Below, piece by piece: positions 35,056-46,200 of a stretch of 63,437 nt of DNA. The first letter of the stretch is position 1. The number at the start of each line of letters is the position of its first letter. Origin of the DNA: Amphimedon queenslandica (Eukaryota > Porifera > Demospongiae > Haplosclerida > Niphatidae); the NCBI RefSeq assembly GCF_000090795.2, contig NW_003546261.1, positions 397,587 to 461,023 of the forward strand, read 5' to 3'. Below the pieces are notes generated by a model. It saw nothing but the letters and a program-made list of their open reading frames with translations. It had not been told where the DNA came from and ran no database searches. Made by a program: the position numbers and the translations under genes.

Positions 35056-38000
35056 ATGGAAAATAAAGGAACTATGAAGTCAAGATTTCTTTTCTGTGGA
35101 CATTGTGATGAAATGGTGTCTAGGACAAAGTATTATACTCATAAGCGTTCATTCTATGATCGTAAGAATAAGATTTGGCAAAAAAGCAAGCGTTTTAGTC
35201 AAGATTGTACGCCCGGCATTGCCGCTGGAACTAGTCGTCACAGCCCTATGTCCAGCCTGGTTAACTTAACTGTCAATAATCTGTGGCTACCTGAAGGACA
35301 TAATTCTGAAAATGATGATGAGACTAATGGTACGTGACAAATCAGTATGAATTATCAGTATCATGACATTATGCTGTACACACATGTAGATGATAGTAGA
35401 TCTATTAATGGTGATGATTCAGAAGAACAATTTTCAGTTGATGCAGAATTGACGGTAACAGTGAGTGATATGTTGCAAACTTCTATTTTGACTGCATAGG
35501 TACTTAGAAAGCATAGCGGCATTGTAAAATGTCACTGACACCTTCATTAGGTCCATGCATACATTTTCAATACTGCACAGCAGAAGTATATCAGTTGGAA
35601 GGTGGAACTAAATTGTAAGCCATCTTAATTGGCAAGAAAATCATGTAATGAATGAAGATATGGAAACATAGGGATTCTTCATTGAAGAGACAAAGCATTT
35701 ATTCTGGCATCCTCTCCATTCAGTTACAGTTTCTTGCCACACACCAAAAATTTAGCTAAAATTTAGTTCCATTCTCTTGTTGATTACTTTTGTGTGAGAA
35801 AACATTTAAAATTGCCATAAAATTAGTGACAAATTTCATTGTATTTAGTAATGGTTAAATGTGATGTAAATTAGTCTATAATTATAATAATTATATATTT
35901 AAAGGTTGAATTTGAAGTTGCTGATGAGATTGAATGTTTCAATGAGCCAGTTGACAATGAAGTCGATGAAAACATGGTAACCACAAATCTGACCATCGCC
36001 TTAATTACTTAATTATAGGATGATGTAACAGAACTTTGGCATGATGAAGAAATTGAAGATGGAGATTCTCTTCCAGCTCCATTCTCTAATGCAGAAAGCC
36101 ACAGCCTCATTAACTTGTATACCTACTTCATACTTCATACTTCATACTTATATTTCAGTCCTTTTTTAAGTTGTTAGACACTGCTATTAATGTTCTAAAA
36201 TTTTTTGGTACCTTCTTTGCTACACTCAGGCGAGCATTTTCGTCTGTTCCTGAATCGTTTGTTACACAGCTTCCGAAGTCCAAAAAGGATGCTCTATCCT
36301 TTGATACCACATGTCATCAGAATTTGTTAAATTCGTTTCTTGTCCATCATGCCACAGTATATACAATTGGAGTGACTGTATTGTACAGAATTAAGTAGGT
36401 GACTTTGACTCGGCTTTGTGTTCATTTCAACCGTTTCCTAATCATCCTCAGCATCAACATTGAAACGAATGTGGTCAAAGACTAATGAAAAAAATTAAAT
36501 TTGTCAGGAGTAATGTGGATTCATTTCATCCTCATTCAATTTACTGCTACAAGAGTGATTGATTCTTTGCAGGAAATGATCATAAGAACTGGATTTATGG
36601 CAAGAGCTCAATGTACCACAAGGTTTATATTCAGATGTCTATCATGGAAAAGTATGGAATGACTTCATACATGTTGATGGACAAAGTTTTCTAGGTACTC
36701 CTTTTAATTACGCATTTCATCTCAATGTTGATTGTTTTCAACCATTTGAACACACACAACATTCTGAAGGTGCAACATATCTCTCCATACTGAATCTCCC
36801 AAGACACGGTTTCTAAAGGAAAACATTATTCTTGTTGGAGTAATACCTGGACCTAAAGAGCCACCATACAATATTAACTCATTTCTAAAGCCTATTGTTA
36901 CTTACTGAAACTGTGGACTTGTGTCTATCTCGAGGCACCGAACTGTACTACTGCCATTGTTCGTGCATCTCTCATTTGTGTTGGTTGCGATATTCCTGCA
37001 GCTAGAAAGGCCTGTGGTTTTCTTGGGCACAGAGCAACAATCGGTTGTTTCAGGTGTTTTTTAGCTTTTCCTACAGAAAAGTTTGGAGAAAAGGCGGATT
37101 ACTCCAATTTTGATCCAAAAGAATGGATTCAACGAACTAATGAGCTTCATCGTCAAGAAGCTATGAAATCTTACAATTCTTTGACAAAGAGCAAACGGCA
37201 TGAATTTGAGAAGAAGTCTGGTGTTAGATATAGCTGCCTACTTGAGTTGCCATATTTCAATGCCCCTCATATGTGCATTATCGATCCAATGCATAACCTG
37301 CTTTTAGGAACTTCAAAATTGATGGTAGAACTTTGGAAATGTATGAATATCTTAAATTCAGAAGATTTCAAAACCATTTAGTCAAAAGTGAACAGTTTCG
37401 TTTGTCTCAGTGAAATTGGTAAAATCCCTTCTACAATATCTGCTTCCTTTGCTGGTTTTACTGCTGAACAATGGAAAAACTGGACAATTTATTTTTCTCC
37501 TTTTGCTTTAAAGAGTTCCTTGCCATGGAATCATTATAACTGTTGGATGTTATTTGTTAAGGCCTGTTGGTTATTGTGTCGTCATAGTATTACAATCACT
37601 AAGCTGTTTGAAGGAGATAAAACTTTATTGGAATTTTGTAAGATGTTTGTTGACATTTATGGCTCTAATCACTGTCCATGAATATGCATTTTCATGGTCA
37701 CATCAAAGATTGCATTGAAGATTTTGGACCTGTATATTCATTTTGGTGCTTTAGTTTTGAAAGATTAAATGGCATACTAGGCTCTTATCATACCAATAAT
37801 CGCAATATATCGGTGCAGATCATGAAAAGATTTTTGGAATGTAAAGTGTATGCACCTTTGAAATGGCTACCTGAATACGTTAATGACTATTTGCCACTAC
37901 TAAAAGCTCTTGACTACAATAAAGGATCTCTCAATCAGACTAGCATTGATGCATGTGCAGGTATAGATATTAAAGTTTCAGCCTTACCTCCAATTCAGGA

Positions 38001-38479
38001 ATGTGCTTTTTCCTCGACAGACACAGAAGCTGGAAAACATTGTTAGTAGCAAAAGTAAAGTTTTTGTTCTTTATCAACGTTGCAAATCTTTGAAATTACA
38101 ACTACATAATCAAGTAGGTGAATGTATTCTTAGGGCTAAAAAATCCAAACACTCACGTTCTTCTCTTGTGTTATGTAAGACTCCCGGCTGTAATGATGAG
38201 AAACTAGCATCTGTAGAATTTTTTGCTAAATGTTCTGTGAAAAAAGATGGTGAGCAAAGGACTGTTTGGATGGCTGCAGTTTCATTTTATATGGCTCACA
38301 ACTGCAAGGTATGGTTTGGAAAGCCTTCTCAAGTGTGGTCATCAGCTAGTTTTACTGGAAATATTTTTGTACCACTTACAAATATTGTTTCACGAGTGCT
38401 GTATACTACTGCAGCTGTAAACTTTGGCCGTCTTATTGGTACTGATAATGTTAATATTATTGTACCTCTTGATATATAA
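35056..38479 (+). pseudogene. Tnp2/En-Spm-type transposase, nearly complete but damaged
   Basis: Exon 1 (35056-35329) encodes FLFCGHCDEMVSRTKYYTHK, a zinc-ribbon-like N-terminus. Exon 2 is 35390-35452, and acidic exons follow at about 35905-35975 and 36020-36119. The next exon starts SFFKLLDTAINVLKFF (from about 36160). It then needs a frame change near 36310 to read EFVKFVSCPSCHSIY. The Tnp2 core follows: PFNYAFHLNVDCFQPFEHT, YLSILNLPRH, ENIILVGVIPGPKEPPYNIN, KACGFLGHRATIGCFRCF, LPYFNAPHMCIIDPMHNLLL and FERLNGILGSYHTNNRNISV. The C-terminus, ending NFGRLIGTDNVNIIVPLDI at 38477-38479, is the usual family end. Stops at about 36834 (a TAA after PRHGF), 37379 and 37679, and frame changes near 38046, break it. 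By family it is a DDE-type cut-and-paste transposase. Confidence 0.85.
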
Positions 38480-38699
38480 TAATTGTTATGAATTATAAAA
38501 TTAATTATGTTTTTTATTGTGTTTTGGATATGGCTTGCACACAACTGGTACAGATCCTAGAGAACTTACTGGCCTGCACACACTTGGCAATGCTGTGTAA
38601 ACAAACCATTCCACATTGTTGTCTACTAGCTGTCTTTCAGCCTTGCTTACAACTTGTACATTTGGCATTCACAACTGTGTAATACTCTTGTAAACTGAT

Positions 38700-38894
38700 A
38701 TCTTCATTGCAGTGCACTGGGACCAGAAGCCCTTTCCGACTACCAATTATCAGCCACCCTCATCAAGTAGAAGTGGTTACAGCAAAAGACCCCCACTTGG
38801 TCCTCAATCAGATCCTAGTACTGGTAGCAATTGCAATATTCAACGATCCAATGGAAGTAGTAAATACAAAAGTTATATTAATCTAAATTATTGA
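38700..38894 (+). CDS. 3' Pro/Ser-rich exon of the 7-kb element
   Basis: Starts after a CATTGCAG acceptor and encodes WDQKPFPTTNYQPPSSSRSG then YSKRPPLGPQSDPSTGSN, stopping at 38892-38894. The PPSSSRSG and SKxP wording is retained in the inverted derivative near 42400-42480, where it is joined to sequence of the element's other end. That retention suggests it is transcribed sequence that matters to the element, or simply part of the subterminal region. Which upstream exon it splices to is unknown. Confidence 0.4.
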   Translation: MFIAVHWDQKPFPTTNYQPPSSSRSGYSKRPPLGPQSDPSTGSNCNIQRSNGSSKYKSYINLNY

Positions 38895-39951
38895 ACATAT
38901 ACCATAACAGAGTTGAATGGATATGGGGATGGTGAGTAGCTTCCTGTAATTGTGTACATCTTCCCAACTGTACCAAGTAATGCTGATCAAAATATGGCAG
39001 TACTGTGATGGCAATATACCAGCACAAGTATATGATATTAGAAGCCTAGAAAATATTAATGCCAATTAATGTATGATTACCTTACATTACGCATTATACT
39101 TCTGTATCTACTACATAATAAACTTGAGTTACAATTACAGGACTCAACAATCATTGAATTGAAATTCAGCACAAATGACATGACTAATACTATAATAATA
39201 ATAGCAATAATAATAAATCAATATAATTTTGATAAGAATTAATAATAATAATAAATAATACCTGACTGTAATTGATCACCATTTGGTCAACCATACGACA
39301 CTATTACCAACATGTGCGTCCCAACAGCCGATCCTATATCTATGCACAAAATGGCTGCTCTTCGTCCCCATCACCCATACCTAATTTTATATATTAACAC
39401 TAATTTCAAACACATTATAACTACTTGAAGTATTCCGTATAACTAGTATCATGTGATATAGCCTCTAAATGATCCTCTTTCCCAACTAAATTAGAAGGTA
39501 AGTGAGACAGCATTTCCAGCGCCTTCTTTTAGTGCCTAAAGACCCCTTAATTCGATCAAGCCTAACTGGAACTGGTCCTTGTTTCTTTTGAGGGTAAAGT
39601 GTAAGTCAATTTGGTACCAAAACCCCTCTCTGCCTCCATTTTTTTGAAGAAGCTACATCATCTAGTGCAGACATTTTTACACGTGAAAAAAAACAGAGGC
39701 AACCATGCCCAGGGCACCGCCTTTTATACCGCACCTTCTCGTTTAAACAAGGACTCATTTCAAAACTAGTATTAATTTCATTTATAATGATATTCTTCAG
39801 CATAGTTATTCATTGCTGTTGCTCACAAATGCTGTATATTTAAGACATAACAATGATAATAATAACGAAGAAAACTATTGTTTGTGTAAAATCAACAAGT
39901 ATCACAATCAAAACTGATGAAATATAAATAATATAAAAATCAACACAAACA

Positions 39952-40200
39952 AGAACATAAAAAATTTAAAACAACAAGGGCAAGTAGGATTCCAAACGAC
40001 AAATGAGATTGCAAAATGAAAATCCTACTCGTGAAGCAAATTCTACTCTACATTGCAAGGTAATTTGTAATTTAGACATAACATAATAAAAGAACAATGT
40101 AGAGTAGAATTTGCGTCACGAGAGTAGGATTTTCATTTTGTATTTTCGTTGGTCATTTGGAATCCTACTTCACGTTGTTTTCATAAATTTTTTATGTTCT
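39952..40200. repeat. Foldback half of repeat C
   Basis: The 249-bp palindrome has arms beginning AGAACATAAAAAATTTAAAA and pairing through TAGGATTCCAAACGAC and AAAATGAAAATCCTACTCGTGA. The same foldback is at 58322-58571 in repeat B. Confidence 0.88.
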
Positions 40201-40275
40201 TCATTAAGAACATGTAGAGAATAACTGTGTTATAAACAGCCTATTGTAACATTACAACAAGTAAGCTTCAAGGAA

Positions 40276-40791
40276 TACCGTAGGACAACTAGTTTCTGCA
40301 AATGCTAAAGAGAATTTCCATGGAAACGGTTTAGCTAGTTGCTATGGCAATTGACCACGTGTTTGTACAGTTACAGTGTTCAGCAGCTAATCAGCTATTC
40401 TTTAGCAGCTTTAGTGGAGCCATCCGGCTCTCTTATCCCGTTATATTTTTATATGGACCACTACCTTCGAGCTCTTTGCTGCTAGCCTAAGGTCATGATT
40501 ATAAACCACACCCAAATCAATAAACATAATGTTTATTGATTTGGATGTGGTTTATAATGATGCCCTACGGACCAGCACTGATTTAGTAGCAAACAGTTCA
40601 AAGGTAGTGGTCTATACAAGAATATAACGGGATAAGAGAGCTGGATGGCTCCACTAAAGCTGCCAAAGGTAGCTGATTAGCTGCTGGACACTGTAAATGT
40701 ATGAACATGTGGTCAATCACCAAAGCAACTATCTAAACCATTGCCGTGGAAATTCTTATTAGCATTCGTGAAAATTAGTCGTCCTACAGTA
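40276..40791. mobile_element. 516-bp foldback MITE at TA in repeat X
   Basis: Arms of about 240 bp begin TACCGTAGGACAACTAGTTT and, inverted, TACTGTAGGACGACTAATTT, and meet at a perfect-looking hairpin centre near 40530 (TTATAAACCACA...). TA is duplicated. X copy 2 has the empty site AAGGAATAATTATTATGAT at about 51873. Its terminal TACYGTAGG links it to the 4658 and 14595 MITEs. Confidence 0.9.
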
Positions 40792-41165
40792 ATTGTGATG
40801 GATGAGACAAACTACATTAAGAATCTTTGTCAAAATCAAGCCAGGGACTAATCATGCATACAAAATTCCATTATGAAGGCCATTACTATTATAATGGCAT
40901 ATGCAAGCAATCAATTTCTATGATTCATAAAACTTCAACTATCAACAACCCGCAAGCAGTAGTATTGAGAAAATGAAAAGTGGCTTTAAGAGCCATAAAC
41001 CCATATGTGTCATCATGCAATTGCAAACATACAAATAAACAATCTACCTGCCTAGAAGAATGAGCTGCGTAATGCAAGATGATAGCAGAACTGAGGGATG
41101 TAGATTTCCCTTGATATTCTCTGGGCCAAGGAGACATTTTCTATAGTTTAGTAACTATGACTAAT

Positions 41166-41492
41166 AGTAACGCGGTTTATTATGGAACCTTTCCCAATTG
41201 ACCTACTGAACGAGTTCCAATTTTTCCTATCACCTGTGTAGGAGAAAGTTCCGGAACTGGGTGACTGTTGGACTACAACGGTAAATCTTCTGGCAGTAGT
41301 TACAGAGGTCCATTATATAAAGATATCTTGTAAGAAAAACTCAGAAATGCCAGTAGGTATAAAACTCTAAATAAGACATCTGTTTTTCATGGCTACTAGT
41401 GCTGCAATGAGTTTCCAAAGCCATTTAGAAACTACAAACATGGTGAAAGGTTAATTTGGTATTTTTTGATATTTTACATAATTGCAGGTAAG
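41166..41492. other. No gene recognised
   Basis: Unique-looking spacer between the end of repeat X and the TTAA of the deletion derivative. No motif is visible. Confidence 0.35.
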
Positions 41493-41496
41493 TTAA

Positions 41497-42906
41497 ACGA
41501 GAAGGTGCGGTATAAACGGCGGGGCCCTGGGCATGGTTGCTTCTGCTTTTTCAAGTGTAAAATTGTGCACTGTAGATGGTGTTGCTTCTGCAAGGAAATG
41601 CAGGAAGGGGTTTAGGTACCATATGGACTTGCATTTTACTCTCAATGAAGGCAATGTCCAGTTCTACTTAAGATTGACAGAGTTAAGGGGTCTTTAGCCA
41701 CTAAAAGAAGGTGCTGGAACTGCTGTCTCACTTACTCGCCGATTTAGTTTAAAAAGAGGATCATTCTGAGGCTCCATTACATGATGCCACTAGCTCTTCA
41801 GCTATGCTCAATACTTCAGGTAGTTACAATGTGTTTAAATTAGTCATTATATATAAAGAAGGTATGGGTGATGTGGACGAAGAGCAGCCATTTTCTGCAT
41901 AGATATGGGATTGGCTATTGAGACGCACACGTTAGTGTTAGTGTGATATGGCTGACTGAAGGACGCGGATCAGTTACAGACAGGTATTCTATATTATTAT
42001 TATTATTATTATTATTATCAACATTGTCAAAACTATTCATAACTTTAGATGGTCATGTCATTCGTGCTAAATTTCGATTCAATGCCAGTTGTAAGTCCTG
42101 CAATCATAATTCAAGTTTATTAGGTGCTAGACACAGTAGTATGATGTGTAATGCAAAGTAAGAATTTATATTTTTAGGCTTGTACTAGCTTTTTAGTTGT
42201 GCTGGTATATTACCATCACAGTACTGCCATACTTCGGTCAGGATCACTTGCTACAGTGGGGAAGAGGTAAACAGATACAGGAGGCTCCTCACCATCCCCA
42301 TATCTATTTCACCCTATTTTGTTTATATTTAAAAAAATTAGAATAATATTTTTTGTATTCATTTCTTCCTTCCAGTAGATTGTTGAATGTCACAACTGCT
42401 ACCAGTACTAGAATCTCATGTTGGGGACTTTTGCTCGAACCACTTCTACTTGGTGGTGGCTGATATGGCAGGGCCATTTGGTCTCAGTGGTGGTGGTTCC
42501 TGGGCTGGTTTTATGTGAAGTAAAGAAGGCTAATCCCTTGCCACTATCACTTATTGCCTGCCTAACAGCATCTGATTGTGTTTGTTAGGCTGTTGACAGA
42601 TTTTTCAGAATACACAATATAATATTTGATAATAATTACTTCAAGTCAATGACACCATTTCTCTCCTTGCTATGCTTTCTACGTGTGCTTATAGGTTAAC
42701 TCTCTTGCCATTGCCAATTTCAATGTTTTTATAATGCTTTTTGCCAGTGATTTAGCCATGATAAGAACAGTACCTGTGCAGGAGCCATTTTGTTATTATC
42801 AAATGTCATTGAATCTGGCGGTGCTCAAGGCATCTCCATTAATTCTGTGATCTATGGAAGCGATTTCATGACGTTGCGTGCATAGTTTTGTAGTGCACCT
42901 TCTCCT
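41497..42906 (-). mobile_element. 1.41-kb internally deleted derivative of the 7-kb element
   Basis: TTAA at 41493-41496 and 42907-42910 flanks ends ACGAGAAGGTGCGGTATAAA and, inverted, AGGAGAAGGTGCACTACAAA. Read on the minus strand it matches 32736 to about 33170 of the 7-kb element and then about 38710 to 39742. It has therefore lost the 5.5 kb holding both main genes. An ATT microsatellite sits at about 41992-42020. It is non-autonomous and could be mobilised in trans by an intact relative. Confidence 0.9.
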
Positions 42907-42982
42907 TTAAGCGCATATATTATAAAAATAATGTTAGATTAAGACAAACAAAACATGTTATAGACTTTCAATAGGTGAAGTT

Positions 42983-43291
42983 CAGGGGCGGATCTAGGGG
43001 GGGTTTGTGGGGTTGCAACCCCCCCAAAACATTCCAACTCAAAAAATTTTTAATGTTTTTATTGTTACAACAGTGGTGGAAGTGCTAACTACCTAGTTTA
43101 TATAGCAACATTACTGTGGTTAATGAATATAATTAACAAAGAATGAGCTCCAAAAATGGTGGAAAAGTTGATTTTCACATGATTTTAACCACAAAATAGC
43201 GCCAAAAAGGGGCGTGGCCAAAATCACGGCATGCTTCATGCGCAATTTTATCCCTCAACTCCCCATTTGCAAAATCTTGGATCCGCCCCTG
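42983..43291. mobile_element. 309-bp hAT-type MITE (CAGGGGCGGATC ends)
   Basis: The left CAGGGGCGGATCTAGGGGGG and the right GGATCCGCCCCTG are inverted. The terminal CAGnGGCGGATCT is shared with the 2775-bp hAT at 6300, so the MITE probably belongs to that group. Flanking 8-mers (GTGAAGTT, GAGTTATA) do not match cleanly. Confidence 0.75.
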
Positions 43292-43299
43292 GAGTTATA

Positions 43300-46200
43300 A
43301 CAACAAAACTTATAGAATTGCCATAGATGAAGAGACTTAAGATGTTGATCTAAAGCACATTCCAGCATCTTTCTGTCATGGTCAAATTATATGTAATTTC
43401 GCACTGATAACAGACATGTACCTACCTTATCAGTTTCATAATTGGAAAGTAAGTACTTGTGCTAACTTGTTGGGAGAATGGTAAAATAAACAGTATGAAA
43501 TTAATTTATCCTCCCGAAACCTTTCCATGGCATGAATAGATGCCTGGAATAAATAGCAAATAAAAGTTATAATTAAAAGGAGGAAATGACAGAGTTAGGC
43601 AGAAGAAGGCCATAAATTTTTTCTCATCCTGCTCCAGTAACTTAATTAACTTTGAATACCACAGTTGGACCACTCCGTTATCTGTTGATTCGTCTTTGCA
43701 CTAAGACAATTACAATACAAAAAAGATTAAAATTACTCCTACTACCATCAGCGAACCATACAGATTGTTCATATCCCTAAAGTGAACATCAACATCACAT
43801 GCACCCCTTATATATTATATCATTTTCCTTATAAAACAATCTATGAACATCGCTGTAATCTGGTTACTCTTCATTGATGTATTTATCCACCTGACAAGGC
43901 AAACAATAAAATATGGGGTTTCTCGAAAAGGCAACCACTTTACGGGTATATAGAATGGGCGCAATCATTATCAAGAGTCACTATATCGTGTAATGATGAA
44001 AAGAAGTGCTTTGCCGTGTCATTTAAAAATCCAGCATATCTAGCAACTTTGTAGAAAACAGACTCATTTACAGCTGATTCAGAAAATTTCTCTAGCCTGT
44101 TTCCCTAATTGAAGTTTAAAAACATAATAGTGATGGGCGGCTTCGGTTCCAAAGTATCCGGTTCCACGGTTCTGGTGCTTGATTTGCTGGTACCAAATCC
44201 TGAAGTAATATCGACCGAAGTTTTGGTTCCGGAAGCCACACCCAACAAGCATTAATTAACTATTATAACTAGCAATAATCATTAATAATCAGCTAATTAT
44301 TATTCATAAATATTGAGTAATTAATTAAAAATGGCTACGTGTGGCTATTCCATGCTAGATACTACAGGTAATTGGAACTGTACTCGGTACCATCAATACT
44401 CTAAGGTGAAGTACTCGGTATCGAACCAAAATGGAAAAATCTGGTACCGCCTATCACTAAAACATAACCAATAGAGACCTGCTGATGACCTCACCTCCTC
44501 TAGTCCGACCAACACTGTATTGGCTTATAAAATGTTTGTGCGTTTGACATGCCTGATTGATTGCAAGTACATGTGCATATACCTGAGATAATGATCCTGT
44601 CTACAGGATATAAAAATTAAACTACAGCAACTTACACATACACTATTAAGTAATTTTAGCTGCCTAAAGAATGGGAACCGTACAACAATATGGCATTTAT
44701 TAATATATATTATTACTGTTTCTGAATCCAACCTACATGGTAGCCTTTTTGCTCCATGCAGATCTCTTCCATGGCTGTTTTGGTGCCTCGCTTTTAATTT
44801 CTTCAAATGCTCCAGCTTTATGTGCTAAAATCATTTGGGTGATTAATATACATTATATTGTTACTACTACAAAAAAATAATCGAACTCATCCATTCAATT
44901 CTGTATAAGCAGGATGGCCATAAACTGTAATTAGTATTTATAGTAAGGGTGGTGAAACAATGGCCGCATATTGACAATCTTCAAAGAAAGGTTTTACCTA
45001 ATTAATGTAAATTTTATGCTACTTTAATGATATCATTTCAATAGTACCAAGGTGTCAGAAAAAGCAGGGGGTAAACCTGAGATTCATGCTATGTTTACAC
45101 TACAGAAGTGGACCTGACCTAGTTTGGCTAGGCCCACACTCAGTTTGGTTACTCTTAGCACTATCAAATTGAATTGTGCTGCCTCATTTTAACCGTCCTG
45201 GCCCAATTTGAAATGCTAGTGCAAATGTAGTATCACTCAAGGCTAATGTAAACTCACCCGAGGTCTTTTCTTTCCTCTTCCATCTACTTTCATGTCTGCC
45301 GTCTCTTCCTCTTAAAAATTAAAGACAAAGAACAAGCATGGTAAAGCAGGGGTTGGCTATATAAATACATAAGTGCACAACCCCATAAAATGGGTAAGGT
45401 AAGGGGGTATGGCCTTAAAATTTCACGGCTTGCTTTCACTGTCTAGGCCAAAGGCATGGGTGTTTGATTAGATTCAATTGATGTAAATCCATGATTAAAA
45501 GAACGATTTAAATTATAACGTATAAATAATGGTATAAATCAATGACTATAAGATGACATGCATAGCACTATTTCACCTCTCTACAATGTTTTGACTGTCA
45601 AACAATTTATAATTATTAGGCGAAAAAATTTTATCCAGTGATAATTGCCCCATACACCTAGTTGTGCAATAATCTATTACACCATGCTATTAAACCTGTA
45701 AACATGACTTTACATAATTTATTCCTCTTTCTTTATTAACATTCAGTTGCTATAAGTTATAAAAAGTTTGATTTAAAAACAAAAATGCAATTTAAAAAAA
45801 TTAAAAAATCCAAATAATTCTCAGCCCTGGCCACTGGTAAAATACTAAGTGTCTATGAAAGAAAGTGAAATAGCATTTGAAGTTTTCTTCAGCAAGTGTT
45901 GTTCTACTTCATGCAACATACAATGCATGCATAACTTAAGCATAAATGCAGACGAAATAGTGTCTCGCACTACAATTAATGGTCCCTATAGAAATGAAGG
46001 TAGTGTAACATGACAGATATAGTGACAAATGCCACAAATGTACAGGAGTCATTTAATGACAGAAAGCACTACATTCTACGTACAAACTGAGGCAAAAATA
46101 TCTATTTAATGACATTTTCTACGGAACCGTAATGGCTACAACTCGCTATTCCGCTTTTAATTTCTATTTGTAAGCATTTACCAGGTCCTTTCTCTTGATT

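Larger units (their letters stand above)
32736..39742 (+). mobile_element. 7.0-kb Tnp2/CACTA-type DNA transposon with TTAA TSD
   Basis: TTAA is present at 32732-32735 and 39743-39746. The ends are AGAAGGTGCACTATAAAG and, inverted, ACGAGAAGGTGCGGTATAAA. The same site in repeat B reads TTCTTGAACAAGG without the insert, against TTCTTAA...TTAAACAAGG here. The element carries a multi-exon Tnp2-type transposase on the plus strand, a divergent minus-strand gene and a short plus-strand 3' exon. Its internal deletion derivative is at 41497-42906. Confidence 0.88.
31991..40202 (-). repeat. Repeat C, split by the 7-kb Tnp2-type element
   Basis: 31991-32735 plus 39743-40202, about 1.2 kb in all, is the inverse of repeat B (58321-59556) from GTAACGCTGCAGCG to TTTTTTATGTTCT. 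The 4-bp ATTA repeats at 31987-31990 and 40203-40206. X copy 2 carries the undivided site at 51798-51801. The foldback 39952-40200 is the left portion of the family's structure. It has no transposase, so it is a non-autonomous element of unassigned superfamily. Confidence 0.85.
29093..41165 (+). repeat. Repeat X copy 1, expanded by nested insertions
   Basis: Five pieces (29093-29348, 29607-29729, 31432-31986, 40203-40275 and 40792-41165) read in order as one copy of the sequence that is continuous at 50848-52285. Each break coincides with an element described separately. X itself has no coding capacity that I can see; ATTTTTGAATTATACAGTGA and CCTACACAATAGATGAT are landmarks. Confidence 0.85.

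Noticed and set aside
39952..40200. Possible CRISPR-like or rho-independent terminator hairpin
   Set aside because: The palindrome is 250 bp, AT-rich and recurs as part of a dispersed repeat family; it is a foldback, not an array or terminator.
41992..42020. ATT microsatellite as an independent feature of interest
   Set aside because: Short, ordinary simple repeat inside the deletion derivative.
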